Assembly (NCBI RefSeq): GCF_015706575.1
Contig: NW_024037062.1
Span: 2,972,811-3,036,810, forward strand
Direction: 5' to 3'
Length of the DNA: 64,000 nt
Source of the DNA: Patiria miniata
Taxonomy: Eukaryota; Echinodermata; Asteroidea; Valvatida; Asterinidae
A program made the position numbers and the translations under genes. Under the pieces are notes generated by a model, which was not told the DNA's origin, did no database searches, and saw only the letters and a list, made by a program, of their open reading frames with translations. Of the stretch, positions 23,720-36,826 are shown one piece after another. Position 1 is the stretch's first letter. Every line of letters starts with the position of its first letter.

Positions 23720-24367
23720 CTACATGTCTTTGTTGCAGCTAAGGATGATCTCCCTCAACCCTCGGCAGTACCGCTTTGTACCTTCCTCATTCAAATGGCA
23801 ACCATCAGTCAAATATTTTGGCCGATTGAGCCTGCGTTGGGGATACATTTTTACTGCCGGAAACTCGGACTCCAGTTTCATGGCTAACTGGGAATTAAAT
23901 CTCTTAACTCTATGGCCGAAAGTGGACACAGTCACTTGGCCTTCTCTGTCAATCTTAAACCTTTGCAACACAGATAAAATCCGAATCTGGTTAGGTTTAT
24001 TTGTCCCAGCACAAATGCGGCTCAAAAACTCGATAGTATTCCCAACCACAGTCTCTGGTGTGCCAGTTTGATCACATAGATCGTTAGTCCCCATGTCTAG
24101 AATCAAAAGATCTACTGATTGTGACAGGATTTCCCCCAAATAGTGTCGGGTATTTCCAAATATACGAGGGTAGGTCAGGCCCGGATGCCCAATCACCGTG
24201 ACTTCAAACTGATCTGAGTTAAGATCCAAGAGCCCTTCCATTGTTTCTCCTGAGCTTCTTATCCTTCTCTTTAAACGAGCAGGGAAGGAATGACCGTAAA
24301 TCAATACATGTTTTCGTTGCTCCGCTGACATTTTGATACAACTTCCTTTCTTAACCACGGTAGACAT
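23720..24367 (-). CDS. SGNH/GDSL hydrolase-like ORF carried by element 2
   Basis: A 215-codon frame with all four SGNH-family blocks: Ser27 in YGHSF (block I, GHS instead of GDS), Gly63 in HPGLTYP (block II), Asn95 in MGTND (block III) and Asp188/His191 in TDGCH (block V). The predicted fold is a small alpha/beta esterase; the substrate is unknown, and there is no signal peptide or membrane segment. It sits between integrase and 3' LTR, where env or other accessory genes occur. Esterase domains are known in ORF1 of CR1-like LINEs and in some DIRS/Ngaro-type elements; I do not know of a well-described gypsy example. Alternatively it is a captured host gene fragment. The element as a whole is broken, but this frame looks whole. 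Confidence 0.75.
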   Translation of the reverse strand: MSTVVKKGSCIKMSAEQRKHVLIYGHSFPARLKRRIRSSGETMEGLLDLNSDQFEVTVIGHPGLTYPRIFGNTRHYLGEILSQSVDLLILDMGTNDLCDQTGTPETVVGNTIEFLSRICAGTNKPNQIRILSVLQRFKIDREGQVTVSTFGHRVKRFNSQLAMKLESEFPAVKMYPQRRLNRPKYLTDGCHLNEEGTKRYCRGLREIILSCNKDM

Positions 24368-24830
24368 CTATAAGATATGTTAATATAAACAGTAATTACA
24401 AACAACTCGCAAAGAACATACTTTAAACTTGGAGGTACCCGAGTGCCTTGTCTCGGCATTTAACTACTAGGAATTCAACTACCTGCACTATATCACGCGC
24501 ATAAAATTCACTTGTCCACACAGACTTAATTTTCTCGGTCTTTACAGCCCGAATTAAATCTGAAAGACTCCTAGTTGGGTACTCCAATGGTCCAAACATT
24601 CTTTCAACAATTAGAACTCCTAAAGCATTTATGGTAAAAAAAAAAGCCGCAAAATCTGCTTCCGTTTGTCACGATTGCTGGCAGTCAACAACTACATAAA
24701 CCACAACATTTCAAGAAAACAATTAGGTCGTAAACGGCGTGCAAAACACACGAACCTTACTCAAGCCCTATGAATACCCACCATAGGAGGCGTTACACCA
24801 CGTCCTGCAAACTGCCAGGCAGCCTCTGCA

Positions 24831-26306
24831 CTAAGTGATAGGGTCAGGCCAGTTCCGCTGGTCCTTTTTCCGAGCAATGCACTTTGATCTCCTAAGTGTT
24901 CCACCAGATCCTCTGGCAGATGGCTCTGTTGAGGGTTCCCGCTTAAGATCACTAGGACAGTCCCCACTGGATGGCTGAGCACCAGATCTTGGCCGCTGTC
25001 TACCAGCACCCTGGGGAGGGGGTACAAAAAGATCAGATGGAATAAGTAACAGGTCTTCGTCTGATGAAGTCTCGTCCTCAGACCCACTCTCACTAGAATC
25101 AGGACCATTAGTCCCATCATCATCTGAAGAAAAAACAACCTCTGGTAACACCTGATCTAAGCCCTGCCCTTCCTCATCAACTTCATCACGAGGGTCCAAC
25201 AGAAGTAGCTTTCTTTTGAGCCACTTCTTTGGGCCTCCCGGAATCGGACGAACGGCAAAAACATCCCCCTCGGGATTGCAGTCAACAACAACATGTTGTT
25301 CCTCGTGAAAGACGTCACTCAGCTTATGCCTCCCAGTGAACGCACATTTTTTCACAAGAACTTTACTTCCCACTTTCAGGGGTTCAGGTTCGCGACGGCG
25401 GTCATAGTGCCGCTTGTTAGAATCTGCCGCTTTGATCATACGATCTTTGGCGATGTCGTATGCTCTCTGAACAAGTCTAGCTTGTTCCTGGACATAATCC
25501 TCACTGCATTCATGTTTAGTATTGTTGATCAGGTGATCCAGGGGGATAGTCGGCTCACGACCAAACAGCAGCGTATAGGGAGCAAACCCCGTCACGCTGA
25601 GAGGTGTGGAATTATACATGTAGCAAATGTGTGAAAGCAGCTCTGGCCACCGTTTTCGATCTTTGACCTCGAGAGATTTTATGAGGGAGCATAGCGTCCG
25701 GTTAAATCTTTCCGTCTGCCCGTTGCCCTGAGGATGATAGGGGCTGGTACGGGTTTTCTTAATCCCGTACAGACTGCAGAGCTCCTTGACTAAACGACCC
25801 TCAAAATTTCTCCCTTGGTCGGAGTGAATTTGGACGGGCACACCATAGTGCGCAAACCAGTGATCCCTTAGTGCCTTCGCTACAACCGGCGCCGTCTGGT
25901 CTCGGCAAGGTACTGCGATTGCATATTTTGTGAATGCGTCCGTCATGACCAGCACTTGTTCGTAGCCCCCACGCCCCCGATCTATTTTCATGAAGTCAAT
26001 GGCCAGACGTTCCATGGGTCTAAAGGCGAGCAAGTGCCGCATGGGTGGTCTCACTGTGGGAACAGGGGCCCTAGAAACAGCACATTTGAAACACTGATGG
26101 ATGTGTTGTCGCAGGTTGCCACTAACCCCAGGCCAGAAAGCTCGCCTCCGCAACAGAGACAGAGCACGGTTCACCCCCTGATGTCCCCAGTGATCATGCA
26201 CAGCTTCTAACATTGTCCTCCGTAACCTCTCTGGGACCAACAACTGATACAGCGGACCGATACCCAGCTCCAACACCTTTCTGTAGAGGACTCCATTGTG
26301 TTCCAC
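24831..26306 (-). other. Integrase region of element 2
   Basis: Contains the HHCC zinc-binding region (H..H...CFKC) followed by a DDE catalytic core: the first acidic residue in LAIDFMKID, the second in IHSDQGRNFEG, the glutamate in GNGQTERFNR. A C-terminal SH3-like segment and a long acidic/serine-rich tail follow. Family: Ty3/gypsy integrase. Retroelement part, not a host gene. Confidence 0.9.
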
Positions 26307-26324
26307 TAGTTTAGGCCATTCTTA

Positions 26325-26618
26325 TGATGCTTGTGATGTAGCGAATTAGGAATTTATAAGAACAGACATTGGACAACTCAAATCCAAACACAGAAAACTT
26401 AAACTCTGCTTCCAAATAATTTAATATGACTACAGAAAATGGTACAGAAAGTCATGATGGAGCCAACGCCCTGAAGCCAACTGCAACGAACAATGAATAC
26501 GGGCGTGCTTATATAGCCACACAAGATTAGGAGGGTATTACAAGAATTTGTATAAGAGCGCCGCGTCTGGTATTACATAAGAGCGCCACGTCTGGTATTA
26601 CATAAGAGCGCCACAACA
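26325..26618 (-). repeat. 3' LTR of element 3
   Basis: 294-bp LTR matching 32645-32938. It contains the short internal tandem CATAAGAGCGCCACGTCTGG, repeated two to three times. Confidence 0.88.
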
Positions 26619-27264
26619 TACGCCACCCCTAACTGAATTGGCTCCCGACAATTTAATTACAAAATATAAACAAAATTCGAGCTATTCAAAATTACATTAT
26701 TATTATTTTTTTTTTTAAGTTATAATATCAGCTAATTTATTCCATACTGGGTCGATCGTTGCGGGTCGTAAATGGTGTTCATAGTCGTCTCCATTAACCG
26801 CGTAGGACCTCCACACGTTCTCCCATCTCGTCATTCATCACATCACACACAGTCACTCATCAGGCTGATCAGGCCGCAGGTTCCTCACGTGGTCCGACAT
26901 CCTCAACGATCCCATCCAGGGCGCGCCACTGGAAGCTGAATTATCACTTAAACATCGTAAACTAAATTAAATTCATAATTTATTTATTTCATAAAGCCGA
27001 CTTTATTTGCTACAGCTTTATTCTTTTTAACAACTTAACACTTCTTTTTGTTCAAGAGTAAAATACAATTATAGTGACATCAGCAGTAAGTTTCATAAAT
27101 TAATTTGATTCTTCTAATAATCAAAATGGCATAAAAATGAGAAAGTCGATCACAAAATCAAGACAACAATATCAAGGCCACAACATATGCAATCAAAACA
27201 ATTACAATGCTAATTGATTACACAATTATATATTTTAATCTCTCTTTTTTTTCTTTTTTTTCTC

Positions 27265-27295
<31 letters not shown>

Positions 27296-27312
27296 AAATT
27301 TTATTTTACATT

Positions 27313-27551
27313 TTACCTGAAATCTTCACTGGATGTGTTTTAAGGAACTCTAATGCCGCAGCATTCAAATTTGTTTCGGGTTCCCAAGTATTATTTGAGT
27401 GAGGAAAACCTTTCCACTTGATCAGGTACACAAGTCGCTTATTTTTATACCTGCCTCTGATTATGCGCTCAATTTCATATTCTTTGGGTTTCTCTGAAAT
27501 CTGCGGTAATCCTGGAACAAAGGGAATCCCAGAAGATTCCGACTCACTGGA
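27313..27551 (-). other. Chromodomain-coding stretch of element 3
   Basis: On the minus strand, directly downstream of the integrase C-terminus, the sequence codes a chromodomain at about 27330-27485: YEIERIIRGRYKN, then YLIKWKGF and NTWEPETNL, ending in a helix (AALEFLKTH). The aromatic cage residues Y, W and W are present. Chromodomains at this place define chromoviruses (a Ty3/gypsy branch) and are thought to guide integration to chromatin carrying particular histone marks. Confidence 0.85.
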
Positions 27552-30500
27552 CTAATGTACTGCCGTGAGAGGATGGAAAATGTTTTGTGGGCAGTCATCT
27601 TCTTGCAAACCTAGTATTGATGTATTCTGCTTTGGATCAAATGGAACAGAATCATTACTTGGGCGAACATATCTGTTATATGCAAATTTCATTCGGTTCA
27701 CGTGCACTGGGGAAGACAGTAATTTATTATTTTCAAGATTTCTGACTCGAAAATTTACTGGAGATGTCTGTTCTACTAAGAGACACGGTCCAGCCCAAAA
27801 CTTCATAAGTTTACGGGATAGTCCTTTTTGGAAAGCAGGAATATAAATCCAAACTGTGTCTCCAACTTGATATGGTACCTTTTGTGCTTTTTCATCAAAA
27901 CGCTCTTTCATTTTGGCTTGATTGAGCTCTGCATGACGCTTGGATACATCTCGAAAAACTTCAAGTTGGGAAACTAAGTGATGCATGTGCTCTCTAAGTG
28001 TTTTCTCTGGATAATTGGAATTTGTAAGGAGTGTCACATCTAAGGGTAACCTTGCTTCTCTACCATATAAAAGGAAGAAGGGGCTGAATCCCACAGAATT
28101 TTCAGCAGGTGTAGTGCGATACGCGAACTGTACGGAGGTTAAGTATTGATCCCAATCATTATGACATGTATTTACATAGTGAGAAATGGTATCAAGGATA
28201 ACTGAGTTGAACCTTTCTTGAATAGCATTACATTGAGGATGATAGGAACTGGTATTCAATTTGTGAGTTTGCATGATTCGACACACCTCTAATACCACCT
28301 TGCTAAGAAAGTTTGATCCTCTGTCACTTAGTAGAGTCTCTGGACACCCATGTTCACAAATAACATTGTCGTAGAGTGCTCTAGCTACTGTGGATGCATC
28401 TATGTTCTTCAATGGAACCAATATAGGCCATCTCGTACAGTGATCTGTGAAACAGAGAACATAACGGTTAGCATTTGTTGTAACAGGTAATGGCCCAAGA
28501 ATATCAACACTTACTCGTTCAAAAGGCCTAGGGACTTTCATTGTAATCAACGGTGCTAAAACCTTGTGTCTATGCGTTTTTCTCTGAGCACATGAAATAC
28601 AACTACGCACCCAATTATCTACATCTTTGTACATTCCTTTCCAATAGTACCGTTGACGGATTTTGCTATAAGTTCTATGAAATCCAAAATGAGCGGCAAG
28701 GACACTGTCATGACAATTATCAAGTACTGTGCCTACAAACAGTTGGGGTACATACAACTGATATATATTCCGTTCTGGCATGTGTCGATTTGACGGAGTA
28801 TGCCAAATACGATATAATAAACCCTCCTTGGCAAAATATTGATCGGCTTGTAGTATCAGATTTCTGGCCTTTTTGTCATCGTCTGGTAATTCGTTTCTTT
28901 CTAAAAACTTTAGCATCGTACCAGAAAAGTCATCTACTGCTAATGCTTGTTTGAAATTTTCAAGATTAATTCCAGTTGGAAATTGAGGAGCCTCTTTTTC
29001 AACACAGTCGTTACTCGGTATCCTCTTTCCATGCTGATATCTTAAATTCTTTACAACATTAACATTCAGACTGGATGACTTAACTTCATCAGCAGAACAC
29101 AAAACTTCATCATCAATATCATCAAAATCTGTTTCTACCCAACTGGTATCCATTGGTGTCGGAACAGTATTGTTAGAAACATGACACCGACTACATTCAG
29201 TACAGGATCTATCATAGTCAATTCTACTAAGTGTATCTACATGACAATTTCGGCCTTTGACGTGTACAACTTGCAAGTTATATGACTGTAATTTAAGTGC
29301 CCAACGTGCTAATCTACCAGTAGCATGTTTACTGTCAAATAACCACTTTAGTGCGCAATGGTCAGTAACAACAGTAAATTTTACTCCCTGGAGATACTGT
29401 GCATATTTCTTTACACCTTCGACAACTGCAAGAGCCTCTAATTCAGTCGTAGTGTAGTTGCGTTCTGCATTATGTAATGCTCTACCACCATAGGCAATGA
29501 CCCTTTCTTTATCGTCTTGGACTTGGGCTAGAATAAAGCCGAGTCCTTTTCCAGACGCATCTGTTTGAAGGTAAAATTCTGTACCGTCAAATCTGGGAAA
29601 CGCTAAAATAGGTGGTTCAACCAGGTGTTGTTTGAGAGTCACAAATGCAGTTTGGCAACTTTCACTCCAAATAAATGGCACATATTTTCTAGTCAAGTTA
29701 GTGAGAGGTTCTGCAATCCTACAGAAGTCCTTGATAAATTTACGGTAATACCCTACAAATCCAAGGTATGATCTTACTTCTGAAACTTTCTTTGGTGTAG
29801 GATAATTTTTGACAACTTCTACCTTGTCAAGATCGGTTTCAATCCCTTCACTGCTCAGAACCATGCCCAAATATTTGATCTTTTGTTGGGCAAAAACACA
29901 TTTTTTTGGCTGTAATTTAAGACCAGAGTTACGAAAACGATCAAACACCTGCTTCAAATGATGTATATGTTCTGCAAATGTATTTGAGAAGATTATTACA
30001 TCATCTAGATAACACAGCACAAATTTCCAATTTAGACCTCTCAACACTTCTTGCATAGCTCTTTGGAATGTGGCAGGGGCAGAGTGCAAACCAAATGGAA
30101 GTACCTGGAATTCATACAGAGAATCTTGCGTAATGAAGCAAGCCTTGGATTTGGATGATTCTTCAAGTTCTATTTGCCAATATCCAGCTGCTAGGTCTAG
30201 GGTTGAAAAATACTGTGGTTTCATGATGCCTAGGCTATCAAGTGCATCAGATATGTTCGGTAATGGAAAATTATCCATAATACTGATCTTATTTAGCTTA
30301 CGAAAATCTACACAAAAACGATATGAACCCTGCTCTTTCTTTGGTACCATACATACTGGGAAACTCCATGGGCTAGTGGATTCTCTAATAATGCCTTCGT
30401 TCAACATACTCTTGACATGTTTTTGTATTTCCTGTTGGATGTGAGGTGGTTGTCTATAGGGCCGAGACTTAATCGAGGGGTGATCTCCTGTGTTAATAGT

Positions 30501-31454
30501 ATGTTTAACTCCTGAATATCGGCCTCTAGGTCCTCCATCAACTTGGAAAATGTCAGAATAATCTGATATTAGCTGAGTTATTGCAGCTGTTTCTGAATTA
30601 GACATGTGATCTGTATTCAACATGACTTTGGAGAGAATTTCTTCTGTCTGTTTTCCAGAAATCACTGTTTTATCACAACCAGCTTCACTCAAACTTGGAT
30701 TGTTACTGTCAGAAGAAGTTTTACCTTCTGCAACGTATGCCTCATGTTCCTTAAGATCTATCGTTGTTATTGGTACTAACTCACAGGGATCGATTAAATT
30801 GAACGTTCCCAGTTTGGTACGTGGATACAAAGTAATTGGATCTTCAGAAATATTCATGACCAATACATTTGCTTGACCCTTGACATTTGTAACCTGACTT
30901 GCGGTGCGTGCCACCATTACACCTAGTGACGTAATATGTCTACCTCCAAGGCATAAACCAACAGTGTTTACAGGAAGTTGATTTGAAACTTTTGCACAAA
31001 CTACGGTTTGAGAGCGTGGTGGAATTGTTTGTTTCTTAAGAACACGCAACTGGTTTTTCTTAGCAAGTCGTAGTTTACGTGACCTATAATCTATGTTAGC
31101 ACACTGTTCGCTTAGAAAATGTGAACCAAGAATCATATGTGAGGTAAGACTACACACAACATGGAATTCTATTTGAAAACAGGTGTCACACATAGCCACT
31201 GGTAAGGTAATAAACCCTGTAATGTCTAAGTCAGAATTATTAGCCGTTTTAGCACTCATCAAACGAGGTTTTTCGATTAAATGGTGCATGGCAGGCAGAT
31301 GTTTTAAAAGCCAGTCATTATCGATAAGATTAATGGAAGCACCAGTATCAATAAGGGCTTCAACTTGTACATGATAAATCTTTACATCAATTGTACTTGA
31401 AGAACTCAAATTCATTTCAACACACTCAGAATTACTCTTTACCTGTGAATTCAC
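27552..31454 (-). other. Pol region of element 3 (protease-RT-RNase H-integrase)
   Basis: A single 1300-codon frame. Protease: ALIDTGAS with a downstream ILGSHFL. Reverse transcriptase: FCVDFRKLN, the catalytic YLDDVIIF, and LPFGLHSAP. RNase H: LQTDASGKGLG and VTDHCALKWL. Integrase: HHCC zinc region (HFGFHRTY...CISC) and a DDE core (VSVDILGP, LLSDRGSNF, QERFNS). Gene order is Ty3/gypsy. Retroelement part; looks whole. Confidence 0.95.
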
Positions 31455-31537
31455 AAGGCCTTCTTTTTGTTTGACTGAGGCTTCCCCACCTGTCGGTGTT
31501 TGAACTTTTGAAGTTTTGACATTAACAGGTGGGCTCC

Positions 31538-32365
31538 TTAGTTTAAAGGATTACCCAAGACATCGAAAGTAGCTCGGCAATACCGCCATTTGTGACCTGT
31601 GCGACCACATCTGTGACAAGTAAATGGATAACGATTGGATTGCTGAGGATTAGCTCTACGAGGTGAAATTGGTTTCTTTGGACTTTGTTCCTTCTGTTGT
31701 TCCAACCTATCCAACCTATTCGCAATTGAATTCATGGTTACTGTAAGGGATTGCAGAGTGGAATGGATGGCATTTACAGAAACACTAGGATTGGTATCAT
31801 TTGCTTTCAATCTATCCGGCTCGTGAGCCGTTTGTTGCACAGAAATAGCCAGTCTAGCATAATCAAGAGCATCATGGAATGATTTCGGTTGTTTGGAAAA
31901 TACAAATGCCCGAATGGATGGTAATAATCCACGTACAAATATGGAAAGACACTCTGCACTTGATTTCTTAACTTGTTGACACATGTGCATAATATTTGAA
32001 GCATAATCATCCAATGTTTCGGAAGGTAGTTGTTTTCGTTCAAGCAATTTTGTTTCAACTTGCCACACCCAAGAGTCACCTTGAAAATGTTTCTTCAAAA
32101 TCTTTTGGATACTCTATACTGAATTTTTGTCTTCATTCGGCACACTTTCTAGAAAAATTCGGGCGTGGCCAAATATTCGAGACTGTAAAGCCAAGACTTT
32201 TTTTGCATCTGCAAAATCTCTTAATGAGGCCAAAGTCCTAAATCTAGAAATAAATTCGTCTACGTCCTCTTCGGGAAGACCTGAATATTTTAGTCCACTA
32301 GAGGCTAAATCATATTTGGTGCCCGACATTGTTGGTTTTTCTTCTAGATCGACTTCCATAAACAT
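31538..32365 (-). other. Gag region of element 3
   Basis: Gag-like sequence with a helical capsid-type segment (LSSETLDDYASNIMHMC-like region near 32000) and a C-terminal CCHC zinc knuckle, CHRCGRTGHKWRYC, near 31580-31625. It lies just upstream of pol. Confidence 0.8.
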
Positions 32366-32644
32366 TGAAGGATTGATACTTGAACACAGAAATCAAATGA
32401 AACTAATTTGGACAATCCGCCACTACTGAATAATTCTACAACTGTGTCCAGTATAATCTTTAATACTTTATTTACAAAAGAAAATGAAACCTACGAAACT
32501 GATGCCACTTTGAAATTAAAAAAAAACTTACCGTGTCCGGCAAGGGCAGCTGACCGGGGCGTTGGCCGTCAGAGTCCGGAATGAAGGACAGGGAAAGCTC
32601 GGTGTAGGAACACAGAGTTGGTGCGGATCTTCCACCATTTCTTA

Positions 32645-32938
32645 TGATGCTTGTGATGTAGCGAATTAGGAATTTATAAGAACAGACATTGGACAACTCA
32701 AATCCAAACACAGGAAACTTAAACTCTGCTTCCAAATAATTTAATATGACTACAGAAAATGGTACAGAAAGTCATGATGGAGCCAACGCCCTGAAGCCAA
32801 CTGCCACGAACAATGAATACGGGCGTGCTTATATAGCCACACAAGATTAGGAGGGTATTACAAGAATTTGTATAAGAGCGCCACGTCTGGTATTACATAA
32901 GAGCGCCACGTCTGGTATTACATAAGAGCGCCACAACA
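32645..32938 (-). repeat. 5' LTR of element 3
   Basis: 294-bp LTR, matching 26325-26618; the primer-binding site candidate lies just inside it at about 32637. Confidence 0.88.
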
Positions 32939-35025
32939 CTTCAACCAACCATTAAGACCTGGGACGTCTCCAGATCCAGCCTGTCCGGGCTGCCAATGTG
33001 CATCCCACTTCTTCCAAACCTCTTTAAGGTGGTGATCCTCTCTCTGCATTGCGGCAAGCTCAGCAAATGAGAATGAAGGCAAAACAGACGAAGTCTGGTC
33101 CATCTCACCACCAGCCTCTGAAGTCGGTGTAGGCCCTGCAGCTCCAACTGTCTCTCGCACCTGTACAGGTAAGGTGGTGCTCTGGGTTACAGTCTGAAAA
33201 ACCTGGGTGAGATCTGACGTCTGTGTGTTGGAGGGGTGACGGCTGAGAGCGTCGGCACATCGATTGGTCTTCCCTGGGCGATATCGTATTTCCATGTCAA
33301 AGGCTGCCAATTGCGCCACCCACCGTTGTTCCGTAGCTCCAAGTTTTGCATTCTGAAGGTGTGCTAGGGGGTTGTTGTCGGTGAAGACAACAAAGTGACT
33401 GCCAAGCAGTCCCGGAATTTGTCCGACACGGCCCATTTTAAGCCTAACAATTCAAGCTTGAAACTTGAAAGGTCCGAATAGTTGCGTTCTGCACCCCGTA
33501 GGCCACGGCTGGCGTATGCAACTGGATGAACAACACCATCTTCACCAACCTGTGTCAGACAAGCCCCGAGGCCCTTAAGAGAGGCGTCCACCTCCAACAT
33601 GAATTCCTTATCAAAACATGGGTATGCCAACACTGGGGCCTCGCATAGCGCAAGCTTAAGTTCACGAAAGGCATTGTCAGCCTCTGAAGACCACTCTATG
33701 GATGAAGCTTGCTTCCCTGTTTTTTTCTCGTTCTTACCCGTCAACAAGGGCAACGGGGCAGCTTTTGTCGCAAAGCCAGGAACGAACCTCCGATAGTATG
33801 AGGCGAGTCCCAAGAATGACCTTAATTCCTCAGTGTTCTTAGGAATTGGCCAGTTGGTCACCCGGTCCACCTTCCCTGGGTCAACGGAAACACCGGCACT
33901 GTTCACAATGTGCCCAAGGTGTTTTACCTCACCCTTGAAGAGTTGACATTTGCTTCCTTTCAACTTCAACCCCTGCTTGATCAACCGATCAAGGACAGTA
34001 CCTAGCCTCTCTACATGTTCCTCAAAGGTTCTTGAAAATACTAGTATGTCGTCAAGATACAGGACAAGCTTGGACATATTCATATCCCCGAATATGTGCT
34101 CCATAGTCCGCTGAAACGTACTTGGACTGTTACACATCCCCTGTGGCATTCTGTTGAAAGCAAACAGTCCCCAAGGGACTCGGAAGGCTGTTTTGTCCAC
34201 CGAGTCAGGAGCCATGGCTATTTGGAAGTAGCCATGAGCGAGGTCCAATGACGAAAAATACTTAGATCCCCCAAGTGCCTCTAAGGTTTCATCAATCCGA
34301 GGTAGCGGAAACGAGTCCTTCACTGTGATCGCATTTAATTTTCTGTAGTCGATACAGAGGCGAATCGACCCGTCCTTCTTCCAAACAAGGACCCCCGGAC
34401 TGGCATATGGACTAGCTGATCGCCGAATTATTCCCCGGTCAAGCAGATCTTGTAGGAGGTTTCGCACCTCAGGGACAAGGTGTGGTGGTACACGTCGGTA
34501 TGGTAAATTCACCGGCTTTTCATCTGTTACACGCACTTCATGAGGGATGAGTTTGCATTCACCCAGATCATACGGACCTCTGGCAAAGGCGGTATCATGT
34601 TTCAACATCATCTCTGCTATAGCTGTAGCTTGTGGACGAGTAAGTCCCTCCAAGCTTATACCGGGAGGTAACAGGTACTCAGTACCATCTGGAAAATGGA
34701 ACACTTCCTGCGACTCACACGACGGACCCACCTGATTTTCATCATCTTGGTCCTTAACACCAGTGACCGCAAAATCAGCATGGATGTGAGAGGCTAGGGC
34801 CGTATCACCCCCTTTCTCAACAATCATGCTCTGTACGGATGCCCGTACTCCTTCCACACCAGACTCTAAGGGTACCTCCTCCTTTAATTCAACTGATGTT
34901 GCCACTGCAATATTGAATCCACTCGGGATTTCAACAGACTCTGCGCCGTTGTTGCAAACTACAACATCTAAGCGCGTGTCATTCGAGGAATGTATGCCTG
35001 CAATTACTTCAACACAACATGGCAC
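32939..35025 (-). other. Reverse transcriptase-RNase H region of element 2
   Basis: RT motifs LCIDYRKLNAIT, YFSSLDLAHGYFQI, MPQGMCNSP and the catalytic LYLDDILVFS are clear. RNase H begins at FMLEVDASLKGLG and continues to VFTDNNPL and GKTNRCADALSR near 33230. The nested element begins at 32938. Family: Ty3/gypsy. Confidence 0.9.
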
Positions 35026-35195
35026 GCTATCACGTACCGATTGAAAGCTCAGCTGCTGTTAGTTGTCAGTTACCCTGAGACAAAACGGGGTTGCCTCTAC
35101 AAGAAAACACTGATTCTGATCAGAACCCAGCTCATCTAAGACACATGGGACAATCTTTCCCATTCCAGGAAGAAGAACCTCAGTCTGGATGATTT

Positions 35196-35924
35196 TTACC
35201 CTCCCGGCAGCAAAGCTCTCTGGTTTCTCCGTTTGATTCTCTGTTGCATCTGCCTAAACCACTGCAAAGCAAGTCTCCAGTCGTCACTGTCTGGCCCCGA
35301 CATCGAAATACCGATCGATGAGATAACCCGCAGAATGTTGCATCCCAGAATAATTGGAAATTCTTTCCTTCGCTCTAATAAATCTGCTCCTGCGGTTGTA
35401 TCGGTCCTCACAAGGAACGCCGCTTTCACACTGGACCCAAGGAACTCAATGGGGATTTCTAAGTACCCCTCAATTGGTACCTCCGCATCGTTTACTCCAT
35501 AAACTGTTAGGAAGGTGCCTACTGACTTCAAACCACTCGTCCTGTTGGCCAAGTATTTGTGATAGAAGGTGGAAGACATCAGGGACGTTTCTGCTCCGGT
35601 ATCTAATATACACTTTGCATCTACTCCACATATCTTAATGACAGCTGTGGGACTACGAGAAATCAACTTCCGGAACAACTCATCTCTACTTGGAGATTGT
35701 CTAGTACCCTGTCTCTGCCTGTCTCCCCCCTTCTGTGTAGCCAAAACAATGGTATTCTCCTTGGGCACAGTGTTTGCCCCCTCTGTCGAGGTGCCCATTA
35801 TGACGGAGGCGCCCCGTTTTCCGCCACCGCTGGTGCTGGTCTTGATTTGTCCTGGGGTGCTTGAGCTTGCAGCCTGCGCCTGCAATCTTTGGCGAAGTGG
35901 CCTGGTCTTCTGCAGTAATTGCAT
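35196..35924 (-). other. Protease region of element 2
   Basis: Retropepsin-like segment with the active-site motif CILDTGAETSL and a downstream ILGCNIL, between gag and RT. The region overlaps the gag frame at its upstream end, as in many gypsy elements that use frameshifted or processed polyproteins. Confidence 0.8.
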
Positions 35925-36826
35925 GTATCATAAGGCCGGTTTGTCGATGCTATGGCAGCGTCTAGCTTCTGTGAAAGAACACTTGTGAGGTTCTGGATCT
36001 GGTCAGCAGTAGCAGCTTGTTTATTGGCGAGGACCTCTAACTTCTCCAGAATGTGCCCGTTGCTCTTTGTGATTGCACTGATGACGTCACCGGATTGAGT
36101 GGAAGTTGCTCCCACCTCAACTGACCTGTTGTCATCAGTCCCCTGGAGAAGTCGGACCTTACTACGACGGGAAGTAGCCCCGTCGCCCTCAGGAAACAAC
36201 GAGAGAGCGTGTTCCCTAAACTTAAAAAAATCCAACTCGGGCCTTTCAACCTGTATTGGCCTCAACTCACGCCTGACTGCCAACTCTGCAACCCCCTTTA
36301 CAAATTGCTCTTTTAGCACGCCATCGCGCAGAAGGCGCAGCGCCTCGCGTTCACGCTCCCCACTGCTTTGCTCCATTTGGTCATGAATTCGCATAAGGCA
36401 ACGGCTATACTCTACAAGGGATTCCCCTTCATTCTGTGTACGCGCATACAAGGTGCTAGTCAAAGTTGCAAGGGACACTGGGGGACCCAACATCCGACTA
36501 AGTAGGCCAACTAATTTTGGTAAGGTATCTCTCTCCCCAGGAGGGCTACAAAGCACTTCATCCTTAGCATCACCACCCAGGTGATCAATGGCTGCCCCCA
36601 CTTGTTCATGTTCACCCAATCCCAGCTGCCTCCCATACAAGTCAAGTTCTTCCAACCACTCTTTAAAGGTTACATCCCCAGGCTTTTTGGGCGGACCACA
36701 AAACTTCGGCAACTTGGCCTTGGGTGCACGCGTTAGTTTCAAATTCTGAAACGCTGTAGCTAAAGTCTCCGCCAATGCTGCATTCGACTTTGTTATAGCC
36801 TCAGCTAGGCACTCGGGAACCTCCAT
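35798..36826 (-). other. Gag region of element 2
   Basis: A 342-codon frame with a gypsy-type capsid region (FKEWLEELDLYGRQLGL, then LYARTQNEGESLVEYSRCL) and a C-terminal CCHC zinc knuckle, CNYCRRPGHFAKDC. Confidence 0.85.

Larger units (their letters stand above)
26325..32938 (-). mobile_element. Ty3/gypsy LTR retrotransposon with chromodomain (element 3), nested in element 2
   Basis: Direct repeats of 294 bp at 26325-26618 and 32645-32938 differ at about 3 positions (about 1%). On the minus strand the LTR begins TGTTGTGGCGC and ends near GCATCA; the exact boundary and target duplication are not clean. A TGG-initiated primer-binding site candidate begins at 32637. Parts in order: gag with zinc knuckle, a 1300-codon pol (protease, RT, RNase H, integrase), then a chromodomain-coding stretch. 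It inserted into the RNase H-integrase interval of element 2, so it is the younger of the two. Much of it looks whole, with perhaps one or two breaks outside pol. Confidence 0.93.
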
